A DNA stretch of 64,000 nt from Paenibacillus sedimenti (GCF_014534655.1 NZ_JACVVD010000013.1:99001-163000), one strand, 5' to 3'; shown: positions 17,400-27,021, numbered from the stretch's first letter. Numbers and translations: made by a program. The notes: generated by a model not told the origin, from the sequence alone.

Positions 17400-18497
17400 T
17401 CACGAGGGAACATCTTCTTTAGTAATTAACATCAACGATTCTTTAGCAATATGCCCCGTCAACTTCGACAGCCTCTTCGACTGATTCAGCGTTATATCAT
17501 CAAACAAATTCCGAACAAGACGACCATTTGAAAAGTGATCATCTTTTTCATTTAATCTCGATTGCAACAAATCACGGACTTTTTCCATAGCTTGCTCTTC
17601 GGCAACATAGTCATTTTGATTGCAGGTGTAATTGAATATTTTAACAAGCTCATCGAGTGAATAATCACTAAATGGAATAAAAGTATTGAATCTTGACTTT
17701 AATCCTGGGTTGGATTCAAAGAACTGCTCCATCAAATCTGTATACCCAGCTACGATTACAACTAGGTCATTGCGATAATCTTCGAGAGCTTTTGTTAACT
17801 CAGTAAGGCTTTCTCTCCCATAACTATCGCTATGATCATTCTCTGTTATGCTATACGCTTCATCAATAAATAGGACTCCACCTTTCGCACGATTAATTAA
17901 TCTTTTTACCTTGATTGCTGTTTGTCCTTGATACTCAGCAATTAAATCAGTCCTGCTCGCTTCAATAAATTGTCCTTTACTTAGTAATCCAATAGCTTTA
18001 TACATCCTCCCAACAATACGAGCCACTGTAGTTTTAGCTGTACCTGGGTTACCTAGAAATGCCATGTGCAAAGTCTTGTTAGACTTCTTCAATCCGTTTT
18101 TCACCCGTAAATGTTGTATTTGATTATAGTCAATCAAATCACGGACTAGTTGCTTCACATTCTCGAGACCAACCAATTCGTCTAATTGGTTAAGTAACTC
18201 ATCTAGTGAAACATTTGATGACTCTTTTAAGTCTTGGAAAAGCCCATCAACTTTTGATGCTCCTAGATATTTGTATAATATCTCAACAACTCTTTCTTGC
18301 TTTTGCTCCATATTAGGCAAGGTTTGTTTCTTAGTTAAGATACCTAAGTTTTTGATTAACTCTAAAACAGCTTTATCATTTTGTTCGTCTGTTATTTCTT
18401 GAACTAATTTTTCAAAATCAGATGTTTGCCCTAAGGTAACATCTATCTGCATAACTTCTTTAATCAGCTGGCGTTTGTAATTTCCTGAAATCATCAT
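17400..18497 (-). CDS. CbxX/CfxQ-type AAA+ ATPase
   Basis: 365 residues from the ATG at 18497, which overlaps the upstream stop as ATGA; a GTG 12 codons earlier would extend into the previous gene. After a helical N-terminal region (about 1-105) comes a CbxX/CfxQ/SpoVK-type AAA+ module: LDELVGLENVK, Walker A GNPGTAKT (149-156, Ala where many members have Gly), Walker B FIDEAY (210-215), VIVAGYTDLM and the arginine-bearing NPGLKSRFNTFIPF. Such ATPases remodel partner proteins. Last gene of a three-gene set with a coiled-coil membrane protein and an HNH membrane protein, so it probably acts on them. Exact role unknown. Confidence 0.88.
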   Translation of the reverse strand: MMISGNYKRQLIKEVMQIDVTLGQTSDFEKLVQEITDEQNDKAVLELIKNLGILTKKQTLPNMEQKQERVVEILYKYLGASKVDGLFQDLKESSNVSLDELLNQLDELVGLENVKQLVRDLIDYNQIQHLRVKNGLKKSNKTLHMAFLGNPGTAKTTVARIVGRMYKAIGLLSKGQFIEASRTDLIAEYQGQTAIKVKRLINRAKGGVLFIDEAYSITENDHSDSYGRESLTELTKALEDYRNDLVVIVAGYTDLMEQFFESNPGLKSRFNTFIPFSDYSLDELVKIFNYTCNQNDYVAEEQAMEKVRDLLQSRLNEKDDHFSNGRLVRNLFDDITLNQSKRLSKLTGHIAKESLMLITKEDVPS

Positions 18498-19657
18498 AGC
18501 ACCCCAATTATTATCAAAATCACTAGAACACATGTTATAGCAATACTAGTAATTGAAATAATCTTAGTAGTCTTCAAAACTTTTGATAAGCTTCCTATCA
18601 ACAGACTAAGCTCTGTAATCTCATTTTTCGCCCTTGACAATTCAGATTCAAGATAAACAGACATACTTTCTTCTTGTTGCTCGATTCCAACCTTGAGTTC
18701 CTTAATAGCATTTTCAAAATTTATCTTGTTTTTTGTGACTTCGTTAGTAGTTGAATCGAGTTTGGCATCCAACTCAGAATTGTTTCGAGCGACTTTTTTA
18801 GATAAGGTCTGGATATCATCCTGAATTAATCGTTTTAGATCACCAAGTTTCTCTCCATGAATAGCAACTTCTTTATTTATAGTTTCGATATTAGTATTGT
18901 TTTCTTTGCTTATTGCTTCGATTTTAGATATACTTTCGTTTTGATTTGAAACCAGTTGTTTCACTGTTTGAAATTGCTCAACTTGAATTTCTCTTAGGTG
19001 ATTAAAATCATCTTGAAAAACTGACTGTGAAGATAACAATGCTTTCATTTCATCAGTCAGGTCAGCTACTCTCAGTTCTTGAGCTTCAACCTTTGCTTTG
19101 ATTGCTTTAACATTACTTTGCATTGTAGAAAAGACAGCAAAAATTTTATCCACATCTGCCAAGTGTTCTATCTTCTCAATCTTTTCTTTAAAGTTTTTCA
19201 GAACCTGAATTACCTGTTTTTGTTGATTAATGATTTGTTTAATCTCATTTTGATTTTCTTGAACGCCTTCTATTCCTTTTAAAGCTTTTGAATTAGCTTC
19301 TTCAGCTGCTTTCAATGAGACTAAAATTCCCTGAATGTACTCTTTATCTAATGCAGAAAATGTATCGTAAATAGTATTAAACTCTTGAATCGTTCTAACA
19401 AGAACTTTATTCTGCTCAATCATTTTATCTTGAATACTTTCAGTTAGCCTATTTAAGTCACTACCCTTCACATCATAATTAAACAACCCAAATAACCCTC
19501 CCGAAGTCGGGACACAGGGTAACTCTGTTTCCTTAGGTAATTTCTGACTGAATGCCTTTAATTCATTTTTCTTTTTATCGAAACTATTGCTTCTCGTAGT
19601 CACATTTACTGCCTGTTCATTATTTGAGTTTCGCTCTATAGTCTTTATCTTTGTCAT
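18494..19657 (-). CDS. Coiled-coil protein with C-terminal membrane anchor
   Basis: 387 residues. A short N-terminal region with VPTSGGLFGLFNYDVKGSD is followed by a long heptad-rich coiled coil (about residues 75-355). A single C-terminal transmembrane helix (IISITSIAITCVLVILIII) ends the protein almost at its last residue, a tail-anchor layout with the coiled coil in the cytoplasm. No enzymatic motif. It lies 12 bp after the HNH membrane protein gene and overlaps the AAA+ gene start, so the three are translated together. It may be a membrane scaffold or sensor linking the other two proteins. No named family recognised. Confidence 0.8.
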   Translation of the reverse strand: MTKIKTIERNSNNEQAVNVTTRSNSFDKKKNELKAFSQKLPKETELPCVPTSGGLFGLFNYDVKGSDLNRLTESIQDKMIEQNKVLVRTIQEFNTIYDTFSALDKEYIQGILVSLKAAEEANSKALKGIEGVQENQNEIKQIINQQKQVIQVLKNFKEKIEKIEHLADVDKIFAVFSTMQSNVKAIKAKVEAQELRVADLTDEMKALLSSQSVFQDDFNHLREIQVEQFQTVKQLVSNQNESISKIEAISKENNTNIETINKEVAIHGEKLGDLKRLIQDDIQTLSKKVARNNSELDAKLDSTTNEVTKNKINFENAIKELKVGIEQQEESMSVYLESELSRAKNEITELSLLIGSLSKVLKTTKIISITSIAITCVLVILIIIGVL

Positions 19658-19669
19658 TTCCCTTCACCT

Positions 19670-21328
19670 TTAAAGTAAGCCTTCTAAATCTTTTTGCATT
19701 TGAACTAAATCACTCTGATTTTCACTAATATTGTTCTTATTTTTTGAATCATTAGTATTATCATCATAAAATATCTTATTAAGTGATTCCCGCATTACGC
19801 CCTTCGCTAATGCGTGATTCTCTAAAATTTCGCCCATAACATTTTCTTTCAATGCTACTACACGATTTTCAGCTACATAAAGTTGTGCTTGTTGAAGATT
19901 CATTATCTCATTTTTCTTACCGATAATTTGATGGCCCTTTTCTCCTTTTAACGTTTTTGAGATAAACTTATCGATAAGATTCAAAATTATTGCACCAACT
20001 AATCCAGATACTAAACTTGATAAAAACAAGCCAATCATATTAGCAAGAGTGCCAATTAGAGGTATATTAATTTGCATTCCAGGAACAGTTAGTAAGAATT
20101 TCTCGAAAACCTCTCCTAAGAAAATCGCACTGCCACCAACTAATCCAACAGTTATTATTTTTCCGACTTGAGCTGCCTTTACAGTAAACGGTTTGTCCTT
20201 ATTCTTCTTATCACGAAGATAATTAACTGCATCAATAACAGAAGATATCCCTTGTTTAATTAAACTTGCCAATTTCTTAAAAAGACTAACAATAGGCCCG
20301 AAGATTTCAGATATAATTGTACCAATAAATGTTGATGCTCCCGTCTGAACAACACTGAGAATTTTGGAAAAGAAAGATTTTATCGATTCCTTCATTTCAG
20401 ATAAGAATCCTTTAATCGACTTAGATTTTTCTTTAAAAAAACGAATTAGGCCCTTCATGATTTCTTTCAACAATGAAAAAAGTGCTGAGATGGCCATAGT
20501 CTTTAGAGCGTCTTTTCCGGCTTTTTTCCCGATTTCTTTTGCTGCATTTACACGAATATCTTTATTAATTGCTTTTCTTGCTTCTTTATCAGCTTGCATC
20601 ATAAGATCGTCATCAGCAGCAAGCTTATCGTTCAAACGTTTATCATTCTTTTCTTTTTGTAAACGTTTTTCAACATCTGACTTGTTTGATTCATCGACTT
20701 TTTTATTCGCCCTTTCGTTTTCTTCAATAAGTTTTTTTTCCCTAGTCTCGCGGGTTTCTACATACTCTTTGTTGCTCTTTGCACCTTTGCTTTTGTTCAA
20801 TGACTCGTTTGTCGGCTTTAGATTTTCTTCTTTGTTCGCAAGGTCAGCTACATCTAAATTCGCTTGCTTTCTTCTTTGATTTTCAAATACTTCTTTTCTA
20901 GATACTACATGGTCTAAATTAGCTTCTTCATTACGCTTTAAGTCTTTTCCTGAGTATTCATCCTTTAAAGTTCCAGCTTTTTGTTTTTCCTTCATTGCCT
21001 TATTGGCATCTTTGTATTGTTGATTTTGCATAACCTTGTCAGCAATATCCTTATACTGCTCAGGATGCTCTCTATCATATTTTTGAATTAATGTCTCATT
21101 AGTCATGTCGAGTCCAATTTGATTCCCAAACTGTTTCCAAACTTCATCCAAGACTACTTTTCCTAAAGAATCAGGTTCTGATATCGTTGCTCTATCTTTT
21201 TCCAGTAATTCTAAATCAGAAAAGCTTTCTTCCAACTGTTTTGATAAGAAACCTTCCACTTCTTCAAAATCAAAGTCAGTTTCAATATTATCAATTTCAA
21301 TATTTTGATTTGCATTCTTATTAGCCAT
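19670..21328 (-). CDS. HNH-motif protein with membrane segments
   Basis: 552 residues from the ATG at 21328 (a TTG seven codons upstream is possible). Around residues 125-185 it shows YSGKDLKRN, LDHVVSRKEVF, LANKEENLKPT and NKSKGAKS, the His/Asn pattern of an HNH nuclease without zinc cysteines. A charged coiled-coil stretch follows (190-270), then amphipathic and hydrophobic segments (about 340-470: TFIGTIISEIFGPIVSLF, VGLVGGSAIFLGEVFEKF, MIGLFLSSLVSGLVGAII) that look membrane-associated. First gene of the cassette with the coiled-coil and AAA+ genes. A membrane-linked nuclease effector is my inference; I do not recognise the full architecture. Confidence 0.7.
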   Translation of the reverse strand: MANKNANQNIEIDNIETDFDFEEVEGFLSKQLEESFSDLELLEKDRATISEPDSLGKVVLDEVWKQFGNQIGLDMTNETLIQKYDREHPEQYKDIADKVMQNQQYKDANKAMKEKQKAGTLKDEYSGKDLKRNEEANLDHVVSRKEVFENQRRKQANLDVADLANKEENLKPTNESLNKSKGAKSNKEYVETRETREKKLIEENERANKKVDESNKSDVEKRLQKEKNDKRLNDKLAADDDLMMQADKEARKAINKDIRVNAAKEIGKKAGKDALKTMAISALFSLLKEIMKGLIRFFKEKSKSIKGFLSEMKESIKSFFSKILSVVQTGASTFIGTIISEIFGPIVSLFKKLASLIKQGISSVIDAVNYLRDKKNKDKPFTVKAAQVGKIITVGLVGGSAIFLGEVFEKFLLTVPGMQINIPLIGTLANMIGLFLSSLVSGLVGAIILNLIDKFISKTLKGEKGHQIIGKKNEIMNLQQAQLYVAENRVVALKENVMGEILENHALAKGVMRESLNKIFYDDNTNDSKNKNNISENQSDLVQMQKDLEGLL

Positions 21329-21329
21329 A

Positions 21330-21525
21330 GGTTCAAACAATCCTTCCAAAAAAAATTTATTAATAAAAAATTTGGTAATAATACCACCGTAATTTTTCTT
21401 TCTTGCGGCTTTTGACGGATATATGCCTCCCCAAACAATGAAAGAAATAATAAAGTCAAACGTTGCTCACCGTCAATCGGGCAGTATTTTCAGCCGATAT
21501 ACCCTTTTATTTGGATAGGGCGAGG
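21330..21525 (-). pseudogene. DUF262-like fragment
   Basis: On the minus strand one frame reads PIDGEQRLTLLFLSLFGEAY, clearly the DUF262 DGQQRLTTL motif, preceded in frame by RPIQIKGYIG and a TGA. Nothing else of the protein is left. Upstream are two full DUF262 genes on the same strand. Confidence 0.5.
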
Positions 21526-21718
21526 AAGCTTGATAGTAAAAATACTGGAATTAGCCTGTGGTACATGCAGAATTACAATTCCACTTGCTGCGGAAGGTAT
21601 CAACATATGGGGCTACATTGATACAAAGCTACTTTAACTCTTCAATGCTACTTCGGAAACATATAAACAGTTGTCGATAATCCATCTACTTCTTAAATCA
21701 TACCTTCACTCATAAATA
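21526..21718. other. Gap without recognisable gene
   Basis: Nothing convincing was seen between the DUF262 fragment and the stop of the 592-residue DUF262 gene, apart from scattered short open stretches. Confidence 0.4.
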
Positions 21719-23497
21719 CTAACCCTTCATAATCCTAAACATTTCTTCTTTATGTTTGCTTGCTTTTGCTTCAGTCCATCCTTCATCATCGAGAGTGACT
21801 AATTCTTTCATGATCTTAAGTTTCAAACTTTGCTCGATAACGCTTGGGTAAGAACTAATTTTTCCTACTGGTGGTAAATTAGAAAACTTGGAGTTTCCTG
21901 ATACAGTTATTAATGCAAGGTTTCCAAAACCATCAAGATCATCCGATTCCCATTTTACACCTTCAATTGGATGTTGTGGTTGGAAGTGTTCAACGGAACT
22001 TCTAAATTGAAATTGCCAGTCATCATGCATCGGGTGGATAATTTCCTTGCCCAAGCAAGAATACCCATTTTTATATAAAAGATAATCAAGGTAAGTAAAT
22101 ATGATTCTTTCAAAACCAAATCCACTAGCATCCTCAAACCTTGTTTCGATAATTTTTGTTTTGCAGTAATCTTCAAGGATTTTAATGATGTCACATGTTT
22201 CATTCTCTAATAACCCTGTTAAGACTAGTGAAATCCAATGCATCGTCTTAGGTGATGTGTAGGTTATACGCAAGCAGGATTGCAGAGTTCTTATTTGTTT
22301 ATTATTCCGACTATCGTCATCGCCGAAAGTGCCTATATATTTAGGCTTATCACCGTTCACATCACTATATTTCTCTAAACGTTGTAACGACCATTTTCCA
22401 ATTTCTTTATAATCTCTAGCATATTCACGTTTCAATATATATTTATCAAACAATACGCGGCATTTTAGCATGTGATATAAAAAGTTCTTTGCTTTGTCAG
22501 CATCATCCCAAGCCCAAGATAAATTATTCAAGAAATGTTTATCATCAAGTGTTGAATCTTCCTCTTCTAACTTACTAATTACAGCATTTACCTGTAGTAA
22601 AAAATTGGGGAATGAAATAATCGATTCAAAACGTTCATTCTCAACTTCATTCTTACTTACAACATTATTAAGGAGTTTCTTATTTTTTAGAATTTCAATC
22701 AAAAGAACTAAATTTTTGTCTTCATCATCTTTCGGAATACATTTCCTAATTGAATCAAAATCGTCGAGATTATCCTTGATACTAGCCCATTCTTTTGTAA
22801 AAAGTGACATCCTAACTTTGGGACTGAAATTCATTTGGATATAAGAGTCCATGTTAGAGCATTTTTCCCAAATCAATGCTGCAGTTTTTTTATCGTGTTC
22901 TGTATCCAAAACTTCTAAAAACTTTGCTTTTGCTATTTCATGAAGTTCAAGTTGCTCTCCTCGAGTATTCATGATTTCAAAATAATGATTTAAATCTATA
23001 CCTTGAGGAACTTGTACACGAACAAGAAAAACTTTTTCTAGTTTGCTAATTAACTTATTTTTGTCTATATCTTTAGTTTTGAAATAGTTATCAATGATTT
23101 GATATCCCTTTAAGATTTCAACAGATACTAATTCCTCTAATAATTCAGCACTGTCGCCATTGTTAATCATGTTAAGTGTACGGTTTGATTTTTCACGCGC
23201 CTCGAATCTTAACGCATCTTTTGTAAAATTCAAGCCAAGATAATTTTCTAAAAGAAATAATGTTGTCAATCTTTGTTGACCATCTATTACTTCATAAACA
23301 TTATTATCAGCTTGATTAACAATCAGATTTCCAAGAAAATAGTTTTTATTAGAATTGTCAATTGAACTATCAATGTCTTCTATAAGTTGCTCAATCTCCA
23401 TATCTCCCCAAGCATAGTTGCGTTGATAAATTGGAACTACATAACTAATATTGGTAAAAATGCTTGACACCGGTATGATTGTTAAATTATTATCCAT
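21719..23497 (-). CDS. DUF262 + DUF1524-like protein (GmrSD-type)
   Basis: 592 residues. N-terminal DUF262: VPIYQRNYAW (21-30) and IDGQQRLTTL (71-80), the nucleotide-hydrolysing signature of GmrS-type proteins. The C terminus has SVEHFQPQHP ... LDGFGNLALITVSGNSKFSN, the HNH-like DUF1524 pattern of GmrD. Fusion of both halves is the single-chain GmrSD layout, known to restrict modified-cytosine phage DNA in some cases. It starts 3 bp after the neighbouring DUF262 gene, so they form an operon. Substrate specificity cannot be read from sequence. Confidence 0.88.
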   Translation of the reverse strand: MDNNLTIIPVSSIFTNISYVVPIYQRNYAWGDMEIEQLIEDIDSSIDNSNKNYFLGNLIVNQADNNVYEVIDGQQRLTTLFLLENYLGLNFTKDALRFEAREKSNRTLNMINNGDSAELLEELVSVEILKGYQIIDNYFKTKDIDKNKLISKLEKVFLVRVQVPQGIDLNHYFEIMNTRGEQLELHEIAKAKFLEVLDTEHDKKTAALIWEKCSNMDSYIQMNFSPKVRMSLFTKEWASIKDNLDDFDSIRKCIPKDDEDKNLVLLIEILKNKKLLNNVVSKNEVENERFESIISFPNFLLQVNAVISKLEEEDSTLDDKHFLNNLSWAWDDADKAKNFLYHMLKCRVLFDKYILKREYARDYKEIGKWSLQRLEKYSDVNGDKPKYIGTFGDDDSRNNKQIRTLQSCLRITYTSPKTMHWISLVLTGLLENETCDIIKILEDYCKTKIIETRFEDASGFGFERIIFTYLDYLLYKNGYSCLGKEIIHPMHDDWQFQFRSSVEHFQPQHPIEGVKWESDDLDGFGNLALITVSGNSKFSNLPPVGKISSYPSVIEQSLKLKIMKELVTLDDEGWTEAKASKHKEEMFRIMKG

Positions 23498-23500
23498 CGC

Positions 23501-24799
23501 CTACCACCTATTCCATTCACAAAGTAAATCATACACCGCTTTGTACTTCTCTTTATTTTTCCCCTCAACATCGGGTTGCGCCAAAACAATAAGCTTTAAT
23601 TCTTCTGCATTGTTCATTTCACTGATTTCTGAAAACAGATCCAAACCCTTGTTTACACGTTCATGGCCTCCTTGTGCATACTTATTTATTGTCTGAGGAT
23701 ACACAGCAGTCATAGTCAGTCGCAAAGAATAGCTCCATGAATATAATTGCTGCATCACACCTTTAGATAGACTTTCAATACCAAAGCGATCTGCAAAAAA
23801 CAATAACGCACATTCATATAATTGTTTAATATAAAGATCTCCAGTACGTATACTCGGAACTTGTTCTTTCGTGTGAACTTTATTAATAAATTTTTGTATT
23901 TGCTCGAGTAGATTTCTATAGTGAAGAGTATAATTAAAAAATCGCTTTCCTGCCAAAAGTGGCTGTGTTAATTGAAATTGGTTTAATGTTTTAGATGCAA
24001 GTAGTTCACTACTTCCATTTGCATTAAACTGTTCCACGAAAAGGTTACTGGCTTTATGATAGATCGCATAATTAAATACATTTGTGGTTTTAATCCCTTT
24101 GAACACGTCGGTTTTACTTGACGAATAGTCAAACCCATTCTTTCCTTTATACCATTGAGTCAACGGGTAAAGATAAGTTTTAAATAAGTCATTCAAACCA
24201 TCCTGGTTCATATTTTCCCATTGGCTGATAATTCTTACTTTCTGATGTTCGTCTTCATCATCCATCTCACGTAAATGATATGACTTCAATAAATCATGTG
24301 GTTTTAACTCTTTGCCGCGGGAGTTTTGTGAATCAAAGAATTGAAAAGCCTCTTGCTCGCTGTCTGTGACAATTTGAACTGCACTACAATGTTCGAGTAA
24401 ATATTCTTTGTACCTGCTTCGCTCATCTTCCGAAAGTTCATTTATCCGCATAGATAAAATTTCAAAATTAGTTACTATTGCATCATTAGATAGTTGATTA
24501 TATTTTTCTCGTAATAGCCCCTGATCCTCATCACCTAAACAGTATAGAAGAATCGAAAGAGTTGTCAGTCGCTGTTGGCCATCCACAATGTTGTATTTTT
24601 CATGTTCTTTATGTAAAATTACAGAGCCAATTCTGTATTCTTGTATACCATCTTGATATGCATTATAAGTATCAAGAAAAAGCGTATTTGTAGACTTCAC
24701 ACTCCAACTATACGGACGTTGATATGATGGTAAGGCTAATTTCATATCAAGTAATTCATTAATCTTTCTTATTTTTAATTCATTTCGAAGTAGAGCCAT
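23501..24799 (-). CDS. DUF262-domain protein without recognisable HNH half
   Basis: 432 residues. DUF262 motifs LPSYQRPYSW (23-32) and VDGQQRLTTL (72-81) are clear. The C-terminal half is helical with no DUF1524-like His pattern, so this is a GmrS-only type protein. It is directly upstream of the fused DUF262/DUF1524 gene (3-bp spacing) and 21 bp after the PD-(D/E)XK-like gene. Two different DUF262 proteins side by side suggest a complex, with this one as a regulatory or NTPase partner. Confidence 0.85.
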   Translation of the reverse strand: MALLRNELKIRKINELLDMKLALPSYQRPYSWSVKSTNTLFLDTYNAYQDGIQEYRIGSVILHKEHEKYNIVDGQQRLTTLSILLYCLGDEDQGLLREKYNQLSNDAIVTNFEILSMRINELSEDERSRYKEYLLEHCSAVQIVTDSEQEAFQFFDSQNSRGKELKPHDLLKSYHLREMDDEDEHQKVRIISQWENMNQDGLNDLFKTYLYPLTQWYKGKNGFDYSSSKTDVFKGIKTTNVFNYAIYHKASNLFVEQFNANGSSELLASKTLNQFQLTQPLLAGKRFFNYTLHYRNLLEQIQKFINKVHTKEQVPSIRTGDLYIKQLYECALLFFADRFGIESLSKGVMQQLYSWSYSLRLTMTAVYPQTINKYAQGGHERVNKGLDLFSEISEMNNAEELKLIVLAQPDVEGKNKEKYKAVYDLLCEWNRW

Positions 24800-24820
24800 C
24801 TATAAATCCCCCTAACTACT

Positions 24821-25396
24821 TCAAATCTCGATTATGTAATATTTGCGACCCTCGCTTAAGTCTTGCCAGATAAAATCATATCTGCCTGATAAGGTAATGG
24901 AATCTTCGTTTTTTCCTACCCCGGTTGGTTTAAATATACTACCGTATACAGAATGTTCTTCTCTAAAAAATTTATACACGCCTTCAGTGTTGCGTCCTTC
25001 AAAGAAAGGCTTTTCTGAAACAAGGGTAACAGTAGCCGTTTTAGTAAATCCTCTGCTTTTAAGTTCTTCCATGAATTTAATGTCCTTCACGAATGAATAC
25101 ATCTGCTCTGGATACTGGCCATTTAATGGACACTTAAGTTCAATGGCATACTTCTCAGATTTATCTTCATTAAATATGGTAATATCTATTTCCTTCTTAA
25201 TGGTTTTGTTGTCTGGAGTGAAGTATGACACATTTCTTTCAAATTGAATCCGATAGTCTGGAAGTTTTTTACGTAGAAATATCCCCAACTCATGCTGGTG
25301 GCTAAACTCATTATAAATTTCAATACCATTAGACTGAACACATAAGTAAAAATCCTCTATTAATTTCCTTATCTCTAGCAATGTTTCTACCCCCAT
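24821..25396 (-). CDS. PD-(D/E)XK-like nuclease-fold protein
   Basis: 191 residues from the ATG at 25396; a TTG five codons later has a better placed GGGGG site. It contains EIDITIF (D71) and AIELKCP (E86, K88), the D...ExK pattern of a restriction-endonuclease-like fold, followed by a helix with QMYSFVKDIKFMEEL as in many such proteins. Second gene of the DUF262 operon. It may be the nuclease or a DNA-end sensor of the system. Fold call is by motif only. Confidence 0.65.
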   Translation of the reverse strand: MGVETLLEIRKLIEDFYLCVQSNGIEIYNEFSHQHELGIFLRKKLPDYRIQFERNVSYFTPDNKTIKKEIDITIFNEDKSEKYAIELKCPLNGQYPEQMYSFVKDIKFMEELKSRGFTKTATVTLVSEKPFFEGRNTEGVYKFFREEHSVYGSIFKPTGVGKNEDSITLSGRYDFIWQDLSEGRKYYIIEI

Positions 25397-25486
25397 ATTT
25401 CATCATCATAGATAAGGCTTTATCTGAACAGAAACAAGAGTTTCCTTTAATTAATGCGACAGCAAGTGTGAATCGCCCTAACATCT

Positions 25487-25999
25487 TTAATCACAAAAAC
25501 TCGATTTGTATTTCATCAGTGTATCTTCAACCTCGTGCCAGACTGTTACCGTTTCACCGTCATCCTCAAATACTTTACCGTGGCTCTTAGGTCCATCCAA
25601 CTTCATCTGTGAGTAATTATTCTTAAAAGTAGGCACGAACAGTTCTGGGTTGTTTTCATCACTACACAAGCGTTCCATCATATCTATGGTAGCACGACCT
25701 GTGGTAGCAACTGCCTTGAAATAAGCACGGATGATCTTGTGATTATATTGATTCGGCTTAACAGCCCATACTGGGATTCGTTGATTTGCTTTTCCGTAAA
25801 AATCCTTGTTTGCATCCTCATTCTGTCTTACTACTGTTTTTGGGTTATAGGCTTGTGATGCTTTTTCAAAGGTTTTTGCAATATACCAACGCAAACAGCT
25901 TTCCACTGCGGTCTCTTGTGTTTCATTTGATAAATTCAATGCGATGCAGAATTTCTCATACACATCTGCATCCACTGTAAAGGTAACGCTCTTATTCAC
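25487..25999 (-). CDS. Hypothetical protein of the DUF262 operon
   Basis: 170 residues from a GTG at 25999 preceded by GGAGGTGTAAAAG. The N terminus NKSVTFTVDADVYEKFCIAL looks like a ribbon-helix-helix DNA-binding strand and helix; the C-terminal half (YFKAVATTGRATIDMMERLC) is conserved-looking but unrecognised. It leads the likely operon 25999-21719 and may be its regulator or an accessory subunit. Confidence 0.6.
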   Translation of the reverse strand: MNKSVTFTVDADVYEKFCIALNLSNETQETAVESCLRWYIAKTFEKASQAYNPKTVVRQNEDANKDFYGKANQRIPVWAVKPNQYNHKIIRAYFKAVATTGRATIDMMERLCSDENNPELFVPTFKNNYSQMKLDGPKSHGKVFEDDGETVTVWHEVEDTLMKYKSSFCD

Positions 26000-26415
26000 C
26001 TTTTACACCTCCGCTATTTACTCTATAAAAAAAATTATATCACTAATTTGTATTTTGTAATTACTAATATAATAATTTGTTTTGACTCATCGAAAGAAAT
26101 ATGAAAACACCCTGCATTCAGCAAGGTGTTAGATCCTAGTGACAATTTGTTTACCAATTTAACTTTCAACGGCTATGCTAATGCCTAACTTAAATTCCAC
26201 CGCAATTCTGTCTATTTCTCATCACTTGACATCAAGACAACACACTAAACGTGTACTGTATGCGGGTTAAGATCCCTTTAGGTTGAGGTCTGTCATAGTC
26301 TGATAAGCCCTTGTATTTATTGATTTTTTTGTTCATCCCGTTTCCTCGCGTGTTAGCCCGCGCAAAGTAAGCCTATTATTTAAGGCAACCTCTCTGTCCC
26401 CGGCCTACTCACCAG
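26000..26415. other. Intergenic region
   Basis: 416 bp between the DUF262 operon and the AddA-like gene. No gene seen. It contains a minus-strand terminator (26104-26132) and AT-rich sequence upstream of 25999 that should hold the operon's promoter. Confidence 0.5.
26104..26132 (-). terminator. Intrinsic terminator after the AddAB-like genes
   Basis: On the minus strand AACACCTTGC and GCAGGGTGTT arms enclose a 5-nt loop, followed by TTTC. It lies downstream of the minus-strand helicase-nuclease genes. Confidence 0.6.
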
Positions 26416-26910
26416 CTATTTCACGCTCGGTGAAATCCTTACATACCGAAGCCGATCAACAAAAAACAACCCCGCTTCTTTCACACCACCCTGGGCGGAT
26501 CGTTCCCATTCATAAACATAAGCCATAACTTGCGGCTTATAGTACTGGACAAGCTGGTCCTCCTGCCAGGCCTCGTATCGGTCGGTCTTAAAATCAACAA
26601 TTACCCATCCATCTTCTTCCTCAAACACCAAGTCAATCACACCCCGAAGAACGTGGTTTTCCCCGTCATCACCGCCTGATTCCCGGACTAAGACAAATGA
26701 AAACTCATGATACCGCTGCAGTGCCAGCATGCTGCGCTTCCATAATTCGCTTTCCGTTACCCGAAGCACAGTCTCCACAGCCTGCTTCGTCCATTTTGGA
26801 TCAACTCCTTCCTCCTGAGCGACCATTCGGCAGTAGTCCTCAAGATCATTTAATTCCAGCCCTTCACCAATCACCTGTAAGCATCGATGCACCAGACTGC
26901 CGTAGGCCAT
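26416..26910 (-). CDS. RecB-type nuclease domain, C-terminal part of AddA-like protein
   Basis: 164 residues. GSLVHRCL, GVIDLVFEEED, VIVDFKTDR and QVMAYVYEW are the His, D, DxK and Q/Y motifs of the RecB/AddA nuclease. It is in the same frame as the helicase gene 27022-29679 and is separated from it by 37 codons after a TAG. The intervening codons read as normal AddA linker (SVTGLTKTASA), so this was one protein. The ATG at 26910 has AAGGGAAAGGA before it, so separate translation of the nuclease domain is possible. Confidence 0.7.
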   Translation of the reverse strand: MAYGSLVHRCLQVIGEGLELNDLEDYCRMVAQEEGVDPKWTKQAVETVLRVTESELWKRSMLALQRYHEFSFVLVRESGGDDGENHVLRGVIDLVFEEEDGWVIVDFKTDRYEAWQEDQLVQYYKPQVMAYVYEWERSAQGGVKEAGLFFVDRLRYVRISPSVK

Positions 26911-27021
26911 TCCTTTCCCTTCCGAAGATCTAACAATGGTAATCGCGCTGGCAGTCTTCGTTAGTCCGGTAACGCTGGCATTCCGGTAGCTTGGCTTAGA
27001 GGCCAGTTCTAGTCTCGACTC

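Noticed and set aside
20364..20879. 171-codon plus-strand frame
   Set aside because: It lies antisense to the HNH/coiled-coil region; its Ser/Phe-rich composition is the complement of Glu/Lys-rich coding sequence.
19670..21328. Phage tape-measure protein as an identity for the long helical membrane-associated protein
   Set aside because: It has an HNH pattern, is coupled to AAA+ and coiled-coil genes, and no phage structural genes are nearby.
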